Below, piece by piece: positions 7,314 through 16,003 of a stretch of DNA of 64,000 nucleotides. The first letter of the stretch is position 1; each line of letters opens with the position of its first letter. This DNA is from Microbacterium festucae (GTDB lineage Bacteria; Actinomycetota; Actinomycetes; Actinomycetales; Microbacteriaceae). Below the pieces are notes generated by a model. The model saw only the letters and a list, made by a program, of their open reading frames with translations, ran no database searches and was not told where the DNA came from. Made by a program: the position numbers and the translations under genes. Location of the stretch: positions 186,001 through 250,000 of the forward strand of contig NZ_JAOEFC010000002.1 of the NCBI RefSeq assembly GCF_025421715.1, written 5' to 3'.

Positions 7314-8651
7314 ATGGACAAGCAGCGGGACTTCGTACTGCGCACGATCGAGGAACGGGGCGTCAAATTCGTGCGCCTGTGGTTCACCGACGTGATCGGC
7401 ACCCTGAAGTCGGTCGCGATCGCGCCCGCCGAGGTCGAGGGGGCCTTCAGCGAGGGCATCGGCTTCGACGGCTCCGCCATCGAGGGCCTCACGCGCTCCT
7501 ACGAGTCGGACCTGCTGGCCCACCCCGACCCCACCACGTTCCAGACCCTGCCGTGGCGCGGCGAGATCGACCCCACCGCGCGCATGTTCTGCGACCTGAC
7601 CACCCCCGACGGGCAGCCGGCCGTGGCCGACCCGCGCCAGGTGCTCAAGCGCACGCTCGCCAAGGCCGCCGACGCCGGGTTCACGTTCTACACGCACCCC
7701 GAGATCGAGTTCTACCTGCTGAAGTCCTCGTCGTACGGGCCCGAGGGCCCCGAGCCGGTCGACTCCGCCGGCTACTTCGACAACGTCCCCGGCGGCACGG
7801 CGCACGACTTCCGTCGTCGCTCGGTGCGGATGCTGGAGGACCTGGGCATCTCGGTCGAGTACAGCCACCACGAGGGCGGCCCGGGTCAGAACGAGATCGA
7901 CCTGCGCTACGCCGACGCGCTGGCCACGGCCGACAACATCATGACCTTCCGCACGGTGGTCAAGGAGGTGGCCATCGAGCAGGGCGTCTACGCGACGTTC
8001 ATGCCGAAGCCGCTGTCGGGCAAGCCCGGCTCGGGCATGCACATGCACATGTCGCTGTTCGAGGGTGACCAGAACGCGTTCTACGAAGAGGGTGCGCAGT
8101 ACCACCTCTCCAAGACGGGGCGCCAGTTCATCGCGGGGCTGCTCACGCACGCCAACGAGATCTCCGCCGTCACCAACCAGTTCGTCAACTCCTACAAGCG
8201 GCTGTGGGGCGGCGACGAGGCCCCCAGCTTCATCTGCTGGGGTCACAACAACCGCTCCGCGCTCATCCGCGTGCCGCAGGCCAAGCCCAACAAGGGGCAG
8301 TCCACGCGCGTCGAGTACCGCGCGCTCGACTCGGCCGCCAACCCCTACCTGTCGTTCGCGCTCATGCTCGCCGCCGGGCTCAAGGGCATCGAAGAGGGAT
8401 ACGAGCTGCCCGCCGAGGCCGAGGACAACGTCTGGTCGCTCACCGACTCCGAGCGCCGTGCGCTGGGCTACTCGCCGCTGCCGGCGAGCCTCGACCACGC
8501 CCTGGAGTACATGGAGGACTCGGAGCTCGTCGCCGAGACCCTCGGTGAGCAGGTCTTCAACTACGTGCTGCTCAACAAGCGCAAGGAGTGGCAGGAGTAC
8601 CGCTCCCAGGTCACCCCGTTCGAGCTGAAGAGCAACCTGGAGATGCTCTAA
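7314..8651 (+). CDS. glnA2: Glutamine synthetase, type I-alpha-like (GlnA2)
   Basis: The protein has 445 residues and is a GS catalytic family member that joins glutamate and ammonia using ATP. The beta-grasp signature IGFDGSAIEG, the metal site THPEIEFY, HHEGGPGQNEIDLRY and the nucleotide/NRSA block CWGHNNRSALIRVP are all present. The residue aligned with the adenylylation tyrosine of regulated type I enzymes (the LYxLPP motif) is W374 in NVWSLTD, so GlnE should not be able to adenylylate it. TAGGCT at 7282-7287 is a candidate -10, and GGAGAGG before the ATG is the ribosome site. glnE begins 6 bp after its stop, giving the same glnA2-glnE pairing as in Mycobacterium tuberculosis. Confidence 0.93.
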   Translation: MDKQRDFVLRTIEERGVKFVRLWFTDVIGTLKSVAIAPAEVEGAFSEGIGFDGSAIEGLTRSYESDLLAHPDPTTFQTLPWRGEIDPTARMFCDLTTPDGQPAVADPRQVLKRTLAKAADAGFTFYTHPEIEFYLLKSSSYGPEGPEPVDSAGYFDNVPGGTAHDFRRRSVRMLEDLGISVEYSHHEGGPGQNEIDLRYADALATADNIMTFRTVVKEVAIEQGVYATFMPKPLSGKPGSGMHMHMSLFEGDQNAFYEEGAQYHLSKTGRQFIAGLLTHANEISAVTNQFVNSYKRLWGGDEAPSFICWGHNNRSALIRVPQAKPNKGQSTRVEYRALDSAANPYLSFALMLAAGLKGIEEGYELPAEAEDNVWSLTDSERRALGYSPLPASLDHALEYMEDSELVAETLGEQVFNYVLLNKRKEWQEYRSQVTPFELKSNLEML

Positions 8652-8657
8652 GCGGCC

Positions 8658-11651
8658 ATGTCGTCGACCGAGCGGACGTCCGGCCTCACCGGCCTTGCCC
8701 GACTCGGCTTCGCGGGACTGTCGCAGGCCGACGCCGGCCTCGACGAGCTCGCGGAGCTCATCGGCATCCCGCGCGGCGACCTGCTCGCCGACGTCGAGCG
8801 GGCCGCCGACCCCGACGAGGCGCTCGGTGCGCTGGTGCGCATCGCACGACGTGACGCGGATGCCGTCGCGGCGGCGTTCCGCCGTGCCGCGGTGCCGCTG
8901 TGGCTGCTGCTGGGGGCCTCCAGCGGCTTCGCCGACTTCTATCTGCGGCACCCCGAGGAACTCGCCGACGTCGCGCCCCGCACGCAACTGCCGACCGCCG
9001 CCGAGCTGCGCGACGAGATGCTCGCCGCCGTCGACGTGGATGCGGGCGGATTCGCGGCATCCGGCGGCGACGACCGCTGGGTCGCGCTGCGCGTGCGCTA
9101 CCGGCGCCTGCTCGCCCGGATCGCGGTCGTCGACCTCTCGGCGCCCGATCCGGTCGAGGTGCTCGCCGAGGTGGCGGGCGCTCTCGCCGACGCCGCGGGG
9201 GCCGCCCTGGAGGCCTCGCTCGCCGTCGCCCGCACGCGGGTGTCGACCGGGGGAGCCGGGGCGGGGCTCTTCCCGCGCGACGAGGTCGCCGCCACCGCGC
9301 TGGCGATCATCGGCATGGGCAAGACCGGGGCGCGCGAGCTCAACTACGTCAGCGACGTCGATGTCATCTTCGTCGGGGGAGCGGTGGATGCTGACGCCGA
9401 CCTCTCCGAGAGTCGCGCCATCGACATCGCCACGCGCCTGGCCGTGCAGACCATGCGCGGCATCTCGGGCGTCGAGATCGAACCGCCGCTGTGGGAGGTC
9501 GATGCCAACCTGCGCCCCGAGGGCAAGCAGGGCGCCCTCGTGCGCAGCCTCGAGTCGCACCTGTCGTACTACGACCGCTGGGCCAAGAGCTGGGAGTTCC
9601 AGGCGCTGCTGAAGGCCCGCCCGATCGCCGGCGACACCGCGCTCGGCGAGGCCTATGTCGCCGCGGTGCAGCCGAAGGTGTGGACCAGCGCGGCTCGCGA
9701 GAACTTCGTCGACAGCGTGCAGCGCATGCGCGAGCGCGTCACCGACCACATCCCCGCCGGCGAGGTCGCCTCGCAGCTCAAGCTCGGCCCCGGCGGCATC
9801 CGCGACATCGAGTTCACGGTGCAGCTGCTGCAGCTGGTGCACGGTCTCGCCGATGACCGCATCCGCCAGCGCGGCACGCTGCCTGCCCTCGACGCGCTCG
9901 TCACCGAGGGCTACATCGGCCGCGCCGAGGCGGGCACCTTCGCCCATGACTACCGGGTGCTGCGGGTGCTCGAGCACCGGCTGCAGCTGTGGGGTCTGCG
10001 CCGCACCCACCTCATGCCCGAGTCGCCCGAGGCACGCCGCGTGCTGGCACGCGCCTCGCGACTGGCCGAGACCGGCGAGGGCGTGTGGCAGCTGTGGGAG
10101 TCGGTCAAGCGCGAGGTGCGCGACATCCACGTGCGCCTGTTCTACCGGCCGCTGCTGTCGGCCGTGGCGGCCCTGCCGGTCGACGAGCAGACGCTCTCGC
10201 CCGAGCACGCCCGCGACCGCCTGGCTGCGATCGGCTTCCGCGACCCGGCCGGCGCCCTGCGCCACATGGCCGCCATCACCAGCGGCATCAGCCGCAAGGC
10301 GACGATCCAGCGCGCGCTGATGCCGGTGATGCTGCACTGGTTCGCCGACGGCGTCGACCCCGACTACGGTCTGCTGGCCTACCGGCGGGTGAGCGAGCGG
10401 CTCGGCGACACCACGTGGTTCCTGCGCATGCTGCGCGACTCGTCGGGCGCCGCCGAACGCCTCACCCGCGCCCTGTCGGGCTCGCGCTACATCGGCGAGC
10501 TCATGGAGTGGATCCCCGAGTCGGTGGCCTGGCTCGACGCCGGCGAGCAGCTGCGCCCGCGCACCGGGCTCGCCCTGCAGGAGGAGGCCCGCGCCATCCA
10601 GGCCCGCCACGAGGCGCTCGACGACGCCTCGCGCGCGATCCGGGCGATGCGCCGCCGCGAACTGCTGCGCCTGGCGCTGGCCTCGGTGGTCGGCACCGTC
10701 ACCATCGAAGAGCTGGCCTTCGGCCTCACCACCGTCAGCGAGGTCACCATCCAGGCGACCCTGCGTGCCGTCCGCCGCGACGTGGTGCCCGCCGAGGATG
10801 CCGCGCTCGATTTCGCGGTCATCGCGATGGGCCGCTTCGGCGGCGCCGAGCTGGGCTTCGGTTCGGATGCCGACGTGCTCTACGTCTACGACGCGAACGG
10901 CATCGACCCGCAGCGCGCGCATGAGCTCTCGCTCAAGCTCGTGGCGGGGCTGCGCGCCCACTCCGAAGACCACCGGGTGCCCTTCGAGCTCGACGCCGAC
11001 CTGCGGCCGGAGGGCCGCAACGGTCCGCTGGTGCGCTCGCTCGACGCCTACGCCGCCTACTACCGGCGCTGGTCGGTGTCGTGGGAGGCGCAGGCGCTGC
11101 TGCGCGCCCGCGGCGTGGCCGGCAGCGTCACGCTGCTGCGCCGTTTCCTCGCCCTCGCCGACGAGGTGCGCTACCCGGCCCGCATCGAGCTGCAGGATCT
11201 GCGGGAGATCAAGCGCATCAAGGCGCGCGTCGAGAACGAGCGCCTCCCGCAGGGCGTCGACCGCTCTCGGCACCTCAAGCTCGGGCCGGGCGGACTCAGC
11301 GACGTCGAGTGGCTGATCCAGGCGATCCAGCTCGAGCACGCGCACGCCGTGCCGGGCCTGCGCACCACGTCGACGACCGACGCGCTGCGCGCGGCCCGCG
11401 AGGCGGGCCTGCTGCCAGAGGCGGCCGCGGTCAACCTCGCGGCATCCTGGCGGCTGGCCAGCCGCCTGCGGTCGGCCAACACGCTGCTGTCGGGGCAGAC
11501 CAGCGACGTGCTGCCCACCGACCGCGGCAAGCTCGACGGCATCGGCCGGCTGCTCGAGTACGCCCCCCGTTCGGCGACTCGCGTCGAAGAGGACTGGCTG
11601 CGCACCGCACGCCGCAGCCGGCGCGACTTCGAGCGGCTCTTCTACGGCTGA
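8658..11651 (+). CDS. glnE: Bifunctional glutamine synthetase adenylyltransferase/deadenylase
   Basis: The enzyme adenylylates (inactivates) and deadenylylates glutamine synthetase in response to nitrogen status. It has 997 residues, the usual length for actinobacterial GlnE. Two nucleotidyltransferase modules are visible: the N-terminal one with GMGKTGARELNYVSDVDVIFV at about residue 219 and the C-terminal one with AMGRFGGAELGFGSDADVLYV at about residue 723. Each has the GxG-x-SDxD metal-binding pattern and is followed by an EVDxxLRPEG-like motif (WEVDANLRPEGKQG and ELDADLRPEGRNG). The likely target is GlnA1 (minus strand, 1.5 kb away), which keeps the target tyrosine. It is cotranscribed with glnA2. 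Confidence 0.96.
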   Translation: MSSTERTSGLTGLARLGFAGLSQADAGLDELAELIGIPRGDLLADVERAADPDEALGALVRIARRDADAVAAAFRRAAVPLWLLLGASSGFADFYLRHPEELADVAPRTQLPTAAELRDEMLAAVDVDAGGFAASGGDDRWVALRVRYRRLLARIAVVDLSAPDPVEVLAEVAGALADAAGAALEASLAVARTRVSTGGAGAGLFPRDEVAATALAIIGMGKTGARELNYVSDVDVIFVGGAVDADADLSESRAIDIATRLAVQTMRGISGVEIEPPLWEVDANLRPEGKQGALVRSLESHLSYYDRWAKSWEFQALLKARPIAGDTALGEAYVAAVQPKVWTSAARENFVDSVQRMRERVTDHIPAGEVASQLKLGPGGIRDIEFTVQLLQLVHGLADDRIRQRGTLPALDALVTEGYIGRAEAGTFAHDYRVLRVLEHRLQLWGLRRTHLMPESPEARRVLARASRLAETGEGVWQLWESVKREVRDIHVRLFYRPLLSAVAALPVDEQTLSPEHARDRLAAIGFRDPAGALRHMAAITSGISRKATIQRALMPVMLHWFADGVDPDYGLLAYRRVSERLGDTTWFLRMLRDSSGAAERLTRALSGSRYIGELMEWIPESVAWLDAGEQLRPRTGLALQEEARAIQARHEALDDASRAIRAMRRRELLRLALASVVGTVTIEELAFGLTTVSEVTIQATLRAVRRDVVPAEDAALDFAVIAMGRFGGAELGFGSDADVLYVYDANGIDPQRAHELSLKLVAGLRAHSEDHRVPFELDADLRPEGRNGPLVRSLDAYAAYYRRWSVSWEAQALLRARGVAGSVTLLRRFLALADEVRYPARIELQDLREIKRIKARVENERLPQGVDRSRHLKLGPGGLSDVEWLIQAIQLEHAHAVPGLRTTSTTDALRAAREAGLLPEAAAVNLAASWRLASRLRSANTLLSGQTSDVLPTDRGKLDGIGRLLEYAPRSATRVEEDWLRTARRSRRDFERLFYG

Positions 11652-11673
11652 TGCCGAGGAGTGGAGGGATCGG

Positions 11674-12129
11674 ATGACCGAGGCCACCGAGCCGCGATCG
11701 CCGCGCACGCGCGCCTGGGCGTGGCTGACGGGGATCGGCACCGCCGGCGTGCTGGCGTGCACCATCTTCGGCATGCCCGGCCGCCGGCGGTACGCCGAGT
11801 TCGATCCCGATGTCGCCGTCACCGCGACGATCGTGATCGGCGCGATCACCGCCCTGTGCCTGCTGGCGTCGTTCGCCTTCCCGCAGAGCCGGGCGGCGGC
11901 CAAGACGTTCGTCACCGTCTGCACTGCGGCGCCGCTGGCGGCGGCGGTGATGCTGACGATCCGCGCCGTGGGCCTGCTCGCCGGCGATCCGTCGCGGTTC
12001 ACCGATGCGCAGTTCGCGGTCTGGTTCGGGGTGTGCGCCGGTGTGGCGCTGCTGCACGTCGCGGTCACCGTCGTCGCCCTGCGACGGCATCCGAAGCTCT
12101 TCGCCGCCGAACCGCCCGCCTCCGCCTAG
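11674..12129 (+). CDS. Small multi-pass membrane protein, unknown function
   Basis: The protein has 151 residues with four hydrophobic segments at about 17-33, 49-66, 74-98 and 113-135. A short charged N-tail (MTEATEPRSPRTR) is presumably cytoplasmic. I recognise no family. GGAGGGATCGG precedes the ATG, 22 bp after glnE, so it may be the last gene of the glnA2-glnE transcript. It converges with the GRAM-like gene, with 15 bp between stops. A link to nitrogen control is suggested only by position. Confidence 0.7.
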   Translation: MTEATEPRSPRTRAWAWLTGIGTAGVLACTIFGMPGRRRYAEFDPDVAVTATIVIGAITALCLLASFAFPQSRAAAKTFVTVCTAAPLAAAVMLTIRAVGLLAGDPSRFTDAQFAVWFGVCAGVALLHVAVTVVALRRHPKLFAAEPPASA

Positions 12130-12144
12130 GGCGTCGCCTGGCGG

Positions 12145-12522
12145 CTACGCCTGGCCGGAGGCGCCGGCACAGGCGGCGATGACCCTCGCGGCGAACCGGT
12201 GCGCCCCCCAGCATCGGACCTTCAGGACTCGTGCGGGGGTTGCGATCGCGACGATCCGTGTGAGGATGCCGGGCAGAACCTCGACGCCGGTGACATCCTT
12301 CAGCGATATCGAGACATCGAGGGTTCCCGACTGGGCGGCGCGGTTCACGACGTTGGGGGAGAACTCGACGGTCTCCTCGGTGAGGGTGACGCGCCCGCCG
12401 ACCCAGAGACCTCCCCACAGCGCGCGGAACCCTGACAAGGCAAGGCCTACGCCGGATACGCGGGCCTCGGCGTCCTCGACGAGGGCGTTCGCGATCTTCG
12501 AGACGAGGATCCGGTCGCTCAC
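12145..12522 (-). CDS. Small GRAM/PH-like domain protein
   Basis: The protein has 125 residues. An N-terminal helix (SDRILVSKIANALVEDAEA) is followed by a beta-rich stretch, GGRVTLTEETVEFSPN...VSISLKDVTGVEVLPGILTRIVAI, with the 'beta-strand, LTxxxLxF, lxDI' rhythm of GRAM and bacterial PH domains. A C-terminal amphipathic helix (WGAHRFAARVIAACAG) ends it. The start is GTG at 12522; no Shine-Dalgarno is seen, but CACACT sits 6 nt upstream, suggesting a leaderless message. The upstream frame is open further but looks non-coding. It lies between glnE and glnA1, together with the next gene, interrupting otherwise conserved synteny. The domain call is tentative. Confidence 0.65.
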   Translation of the reverse strand: MSDRILVSKIANALVEDAEARVSGVGLALSGFRALWGGLWVGGRVTLTEETVEFSPNVVNRAAQSGTLDVSISLKDVTGVEVLPGILTRIVAIATPARVLKVRCWGAHRFAARVIAACAGASGQA

Positions 12523-12593
12523 AACAGCAGTGTGGCTCGCCCCGCGCACCGAGTCCAGATGCCGCCGCCGGCGACGTCGCGCGATGGACGACG

Positions 12594-12992
12594 TCAGGAG
12601 TTGAGACGCGCCAGGGTCGACACGGCCATGAAGGCCCCGGCGACGAGAACCCAACCGACGAAGCCGCCGAGTGCGTACCAGAACGCCCGCCGCCCACCGA
12701 GCCACGCCCGCACCGCCAGCACGATCCCGGCCGCGAGAACGGCGAGGGGGAAGACAGTGAATCCGAATCGGAAGGCCTCGGCGAGCCAGGACGCGGAAAT
12801 GCCGTGCTGGTGGAAGTACCAGTTGAGCTCCATGCTGCCGAAGAGGAGAGCCCCGATGAAGATGTGGAGCGCGGCGAGGACAGCCACGATCAACACGAGG
12901 ACGGTCGCCGGGCGATCCCATCCTGGTACGCGACGCCGCGGCCCATCATCACGCGACGGCGCCGCCGGAGTTGCGGACTCCGAAGCATCCAT
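12594..12992 (-). CDS. Small membrane protein, three predicted helices
   Basis: The protein has 132 residues. A hydrophilic N-terminus (MDASESATPAAPSRDDGPRRR) precedes hydrophobic segments at about 29-51, 66-92 and 100-125. I recognise no family. The ATG at 12992 has a G-rich tract (GGGGGGG) about 6 nt upstream as ribosome site. The open frame continues upstream through sequence antisense to glnA1 flanks, which I regard as a shadow. It is followed by the GRAM-like gene after 71 bp in the same direction. Confidence 0.65.
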   Translation of the reverse strand: MDASESATPAAPSRDDGPRRRVPGWDRPATVLVLIVAVLAALHIFIGALLFGSMELNWYFHQHGISASWLAEAFRFGFTVFPLAVLAAGIVLAVRAWLGGRRAFWYALGGFVGWVLVAGAFMAVSTLARLNS

Positions 12993-13110
12993 GCGCGACC
13001 CCCCCCGCCTCGCCGACGTACTGCCTCGCACGATAGCCCGCCGCCGACCTGCATGCGAGGGGAGTCGTCGCGCATCCACGCGTGGTCGAGGAGATCTGGG
13101 GGAACGGAGA

Positions 13111-13140
13111 AGGCCCCCGCAGCGCGTGCTGCGGGGGCCT
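13111..13140 (-). terminator. Hairpin terminator of glnA1
   Basis: A 13-bp perfect stem AGGCCCCCGCAGC / GCTGCGGGGGCCT encloses the loop GCGT, 32 bp beyond the glnA1 stop codon. Only a short T-rich stretch follows on the minus strand. Confidence 0.8.
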
Positions 13141-13171
13141 CCTCCGTCGGTCTCAACCGGGCGGAGCCGGG

Positions 13172-14596
13172 TCAGACGCCGAAGTACAGCTCGTACTCGA
13201 ACGGGTGCGGGCGCGCGGCGAGCGGCTTGATCTCGTTCTCGATCTTGTACTCGATCCAGGTCTCGATCAGCTCGGGCGTGAAGACGCCGCCCGCGAGCAG
13301 GAACTCGTTGTCGGCGCGCAGCGCCTCCAGGGAGTCCAGCAGCGAGTTGGGCACCTGCGGGATGTTCTTGGCCTCCTCGGGCGGCAGCTCGTAGAGGTCC
13401 TTGTCGACGGGCTCGTGCGGCTCGATGCGGTTCTTGATGCCGTCCAGGCCGGCCATCATCTGCGCGGCGAAGGCCAGGTAGGGGTTGCCCGAGGCGTCGG
13501 GGGCGCGGAACTCGATGCGCTTGGCCTTCGGGTTCGAGCCGGTGATCGGGATGCGCACGGCGGCGGAGCGGTTGCCGGCCGAGTAGACCAGGTTGACCGG
13601 AGCCTCGTAGCCCTTGACCAGACGCTTGTAGGAGTTCAGCGTCGGGTTGGTGAAGGCCAGCACCGCGGGGGCGTGGGCCAGCAGGCCGCCGATGTACCAG
13701 CGGGCGATGTCGGAGAGACCGCCGTAGCCCTTCTCGTCGTAGAAGAGCGGCTCGCCGTTCAGCCACAGCGACTGGTGGGTGTGCATGCCCGAGCCGTTGT
13801 CTCCGAAGAGGGGCTTGGGCATGAAGGTCGCGACCTTGCCCCACTGCTCGGCGACGTTCTTGACGATGTACTTGAACTTCAGGATGTCGTCGGCCGAGTG
13901 GACCATCGTGTCGAAGCGGTAGTTGATCTCCTGCTGACCACCGGTGCCGACCTCGTGGTGCGCACGCTCGAGCACGAGGCCCGACTCGATGAGACGCAGC
14001 GAGATGTCATCGCGGAGGTCGGCCGTCTTGTCGACGGGGGAGACCGGGAAGTAGCCGCCCTTGTAGGGGGTCTTGTTGCCCAGGTTGCCGCCCTCTTCGG
14101 CGCGGCCGGTGTTCCACGCGCCCTCTTCGGAGTCGACCGAGTAGAAGCTCGAGTTCTGCTTCACCTCGTAGCGGACGTCGTCGAAGATGTAGAACTCCGC
14201 CTCGGGGGCGAAGAAGGCGGTGTCGGCGATGCCGGTGGAGGCGAGGTACTTCTCGGCCTTCTTGGCGACCTGGCGCGGGTCCTTGGCGTAGATCTCGCCG
14301 TTGCGCGGGTTGTAGATGTCGAAGATCATGACCAGCGTCTTCGCCTCGCGGAACGGGTCGAGGTACGCCGTCGACACGTCGGGGATGAGCTGCATGTCCG
14401 ACTCGTGGATGTTCGCGAAGCCTCGGATCGAGGAGCCGTCGAACAGCTGGCCGACGGTGAAGAACTCCTCGTCGACGGTCGAGGCCGGAATGTTGAAGTG
14501 CTGCTGGACGCCGGGAAGGTCCGTGAAGCGGATGTCGAGGAACTTGACGTCCTCATCCTTGATGTACTTCAGCACCTCGGACGAATCTTTGAACAT
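13172..14596 (-). CDS. glnA: Glutamine synthetase type I-beta (GlnA1)
   Basis: This is the main ammonia-assimilating enzyme (glutamate + NH3 + ATP to glutamine), a dodecamer in the cytoplasm. It has 474 residues from [10 protein letters not shown], the standard length. [47 protein letters not shown] and [13 protein letters not shown] mark the metal, glutamate and ATP sites. Y402 in DLYELPPEE is the adenylylation tyrosine, so this enzyme is the expected GlnE target. The ATG at 14596 was chosen because an upstream in-frame start would add a non-conserved 28-residue tail and conflict with the promoter region. A four-site GlnR-type box lies 63-100 bp upstream and a hairpin terminator follows. Confidence 0.97.
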   Translation of the reverse strand: MFKDSSEVLKYIKDEDVKFLDIRFTDLPGVQQHFNIPASTVDEEFFTVGQLFDGSSIRGFANIHESDMQLIPDVSTAYLDPFREAKTLVMIFDIYNPRNGEIYAKDPRQVAKKAEKYLASTGIADTAFFAPEAEFYIFDDVRYEVKQNSSFYSVDSEEGAWNTGRAEEGGNLGNKTPYKGGYFPVSPVDKTADLRDDISLRLIESGLVLERAHHEVGTGGQQEINYRFDTMVHSADDILKFKYIVKNVAEQWGKVATFMPKPLFGDNGSGMHTHQSLWLNGEPLFYDEKGYGGLSDIARWYIGGLLAHAPAVLAFTNPTLNSYKRLVKGYEAPVNLVYSAGNRSAAVRIPITGSNPKAKRIEFRAPDASGNPYLAFAAQMMAGLDGIKNRIEPHEPVDKDLYELPPEEAKNIPQVPNSLLDSLEALRADNEFLLAGGVFTPELIETWIEYKIENEIKPLAARPHPFEYELYFGV

Positions 14597-14658
14597 GGAG
14601 TCTCCAAGATCGGGTGGTGGAACAGCCTGAGCGGCTGCGTCGAACTTATCGGCGCGGG

Positions 14659-14696
14659 GTTGCTCGGCAGTGTCCCGCATGTTTCCGGCATGTTAC
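14659..14696 (-). promoter_or_regulatory. GlnR-type operator (a1-b1-a2-b2) before glnA1
   Basis: Read on the minus strand, four 5-bp half-sites occur at exact 11-bp periodicity: GTAAC-n6-GAAAC-n6-GACAC-n6-GCAAC. This fits the actinobacterial GlnR pattern gTnAC-n6-GnAAC repeated twice. It is centred about 80 bp upstream of the glnA1 start, an activator-like position. It is also 24-61 bp upstream of the divergent RDD gene start, so it could influence both. Confidence 0.75.
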
Positions 14697-14719
14697 ACGG
14701 ACGCGGTTAGGCTGATCCG

Positions 14720-15148
14720 GTGAGCGCGACCGACAACGACTATCCCGGCGAACGACTCGGGATGCCGGAATCGGGCAGCGGCAGCATCGCCCGTCCGGGG
14801 CGGCGCATCGGGGCCCTGCTCATCGACTACGCGGCCGCGACGATCATCGCCACCGCGTTCTTCGGCTACGACCAGTTCGCGCTCCCATCGGAGGCGGGAC
14901 TGTCGCTGTTCGCCCCGATGATGGTCTTCGTCGCACTGCAGGTGCTGTTCATCCCCACCCTCGGCGGCAGCCCGGGCCACCGCATCCTCGGCATGCGGCT
15001 GCAGCTGCTGCACGGCGGCTGGGCGGGCCTGTGGCGCCCGATCGTGCGCACGCTGCTGCTGGCGCTGGTGATCCCCGCAGTGGTGTGGGACGCCGATCAG
15101 CGGGGCCTGCACGACAAGGCCGCCGGCACGGTGCTGCTGCGCGGCTGA
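14720..15148 (+). CDS. RDD-family membrane protein
   Basis: The protein has 142 residues. The RDD signature is ARPGRRIGALLIDY, with Arg-Arg and Asp in the first helix, and the C-terminal block is WDADQRGLHDKAAGTVLL. Three or four hydrophobic helices lie between. A small GGSPGHRILGMRL loop is characteristic of the family. The function is unknown; some RDD proteins have been linked to ion antiport. GTG at 14720 is preceded by TAGGCT at 14708-14713 with a 6-nt gap and no Shine-Dalgarno, so the message is probably leaderless. It neighbours glnA1 and DUF4191 exactly as Rv2219A does in mycobacteria. Confidence 0.88.
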   Translation: MSATDNDYPGERLGMPESGSGSIARPGRRIGALLIDYAAATIIATAFFGYDQFALPSEAGLSLFAPMMVFVALQVLFIPTLGGSPGHRILGMRLQLLHGGWAGLWRPIVRTLLLALVIPAVVWDADQRGLHDKAAGTVLLRG

Positions 15149-15163
15149 ACCGCCGACGCGCGG

Positions 15164-15874
15164 TCAGCGCGGGCGGGGCGCGCGCGCCTTCATCGGGTCG
15201 ATGCCCTTGGGGATCGGCAGCGACGTCACCGACTGCGACACCGACTCGATGCGCTTGAGGACGGCGGCCATCGTGCCGCGGTCGATCTTGGTCGGCAGCG
15301 CCTTGATGGTGGAGGCGAGCTTCGCGATCGGGACATCGCCCTCGCCGTGACCGATGTAGAAGACGTTGATCGGCACACCGGTGGCCACGCGCTGGGCCTT
15401 CATCTTCTCGTCCGAGACGAGACGGGTCAGGCGCCCGCGCGATCCCTCGCCGATGATGACGACACCGCCGCGACCGACGACGCGGTAGACGGCGTCCTGG
15501 GTCTTCGGGTTGACGCCCACGGGGGTGTCCGACGCCGACCACTTGCGGCCGAGCGCGGTCGACAGCACGTGGCCGGCGGCGCCGGGCATGCCGTCGATCT
15601 TCTTGTACATCGCCGTCGTCGACAGGCGCGTCAGCGTGATCATGGCGGCGAGGATGCCGAACATGACACCGGTGACGCCCCACAGGATGATGCTCCAGAT
15701 CGCCATCGGCGGGATGAAGAACCCGACGAGCACGCCGAGGCCGGTGACGACCACGATGATCGCGATCAGCACCCACGGCAGCCACGGGTACACGTCCTTG
15801 GTGAAGGTCACGAGGGAACGGAGCTGACGGAAGAAGCCGGGCCGCTTCTCCGGAGAGGTACTGCGCGAAGACAT
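15164..15874 (-). CDS. DUF4191 domain-containing membrane protein
   Basis: The protein has 236 residues. Two adjacent transmembrane helices lie at about 32-54 and 58-82 (WVLIAIIVVVTGLGVLVGFFI, IWSIILWGVTGVMFGILAAMITL). They are followed by a cytoplasmic domain containing GMPGAAGHVL, DAVYRVVGRGGVVIIGEG and RLVSDEK, which are conserved in DUF4191. The function is unknown; mycobacterial homologues sit beside lipA and glnA1. The ATG at 15874 is preceded by TAGGCT (complement of 15882-15887) at a 7-nt gap, again a likely leaderless start. It converges with the RDD gene, with 15 bp between stops. Confidence 0.88.
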   Translation of the reverse strand: MSSRSTSPEKRPGFFRQLRSLVTFTKDVYPWLPWVLIAIIVVVTGLGVLVGFFIPPMAIWSIILWGVTGVMFGILAAMITLTRLSTTAMYKKIDGMPGAAGHVLSTALGRKWSASDTPVGVNPKTQDAVYRVVGRGGVVIIGEGSRGRLTRLVSDEKMKAQRVATGVPINVFYIGHGEGDVPIAKLASTIKALPTKIDRGTMAAVLKRIESVSQSVTSLPIPKGIDPMKARAPRPR

Positions 15875-16003
15875 GCCCTCCAGCCTACCGGCGCACCGGC
15901 GTTCTGACACGCCAGTTCCTCCCCAGACGACTCTTCTCGGGCACTGTCCACCGGATGCGGTGCTGCGGGCCCCGACAGGGCGGCCGGCGCGCACACTGGC
16001 GGC

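Noticed and set aside
6003..12068. A 2021-codon open frame on the minus strand across rnpB spacer, ppgK flank, glnA2 and glnE
   Set aside because: It is antisense to strongly conserved genes and its translation is low-complexity Arg/Gly/His/Ala, the usual shadow in high-GC DNA.
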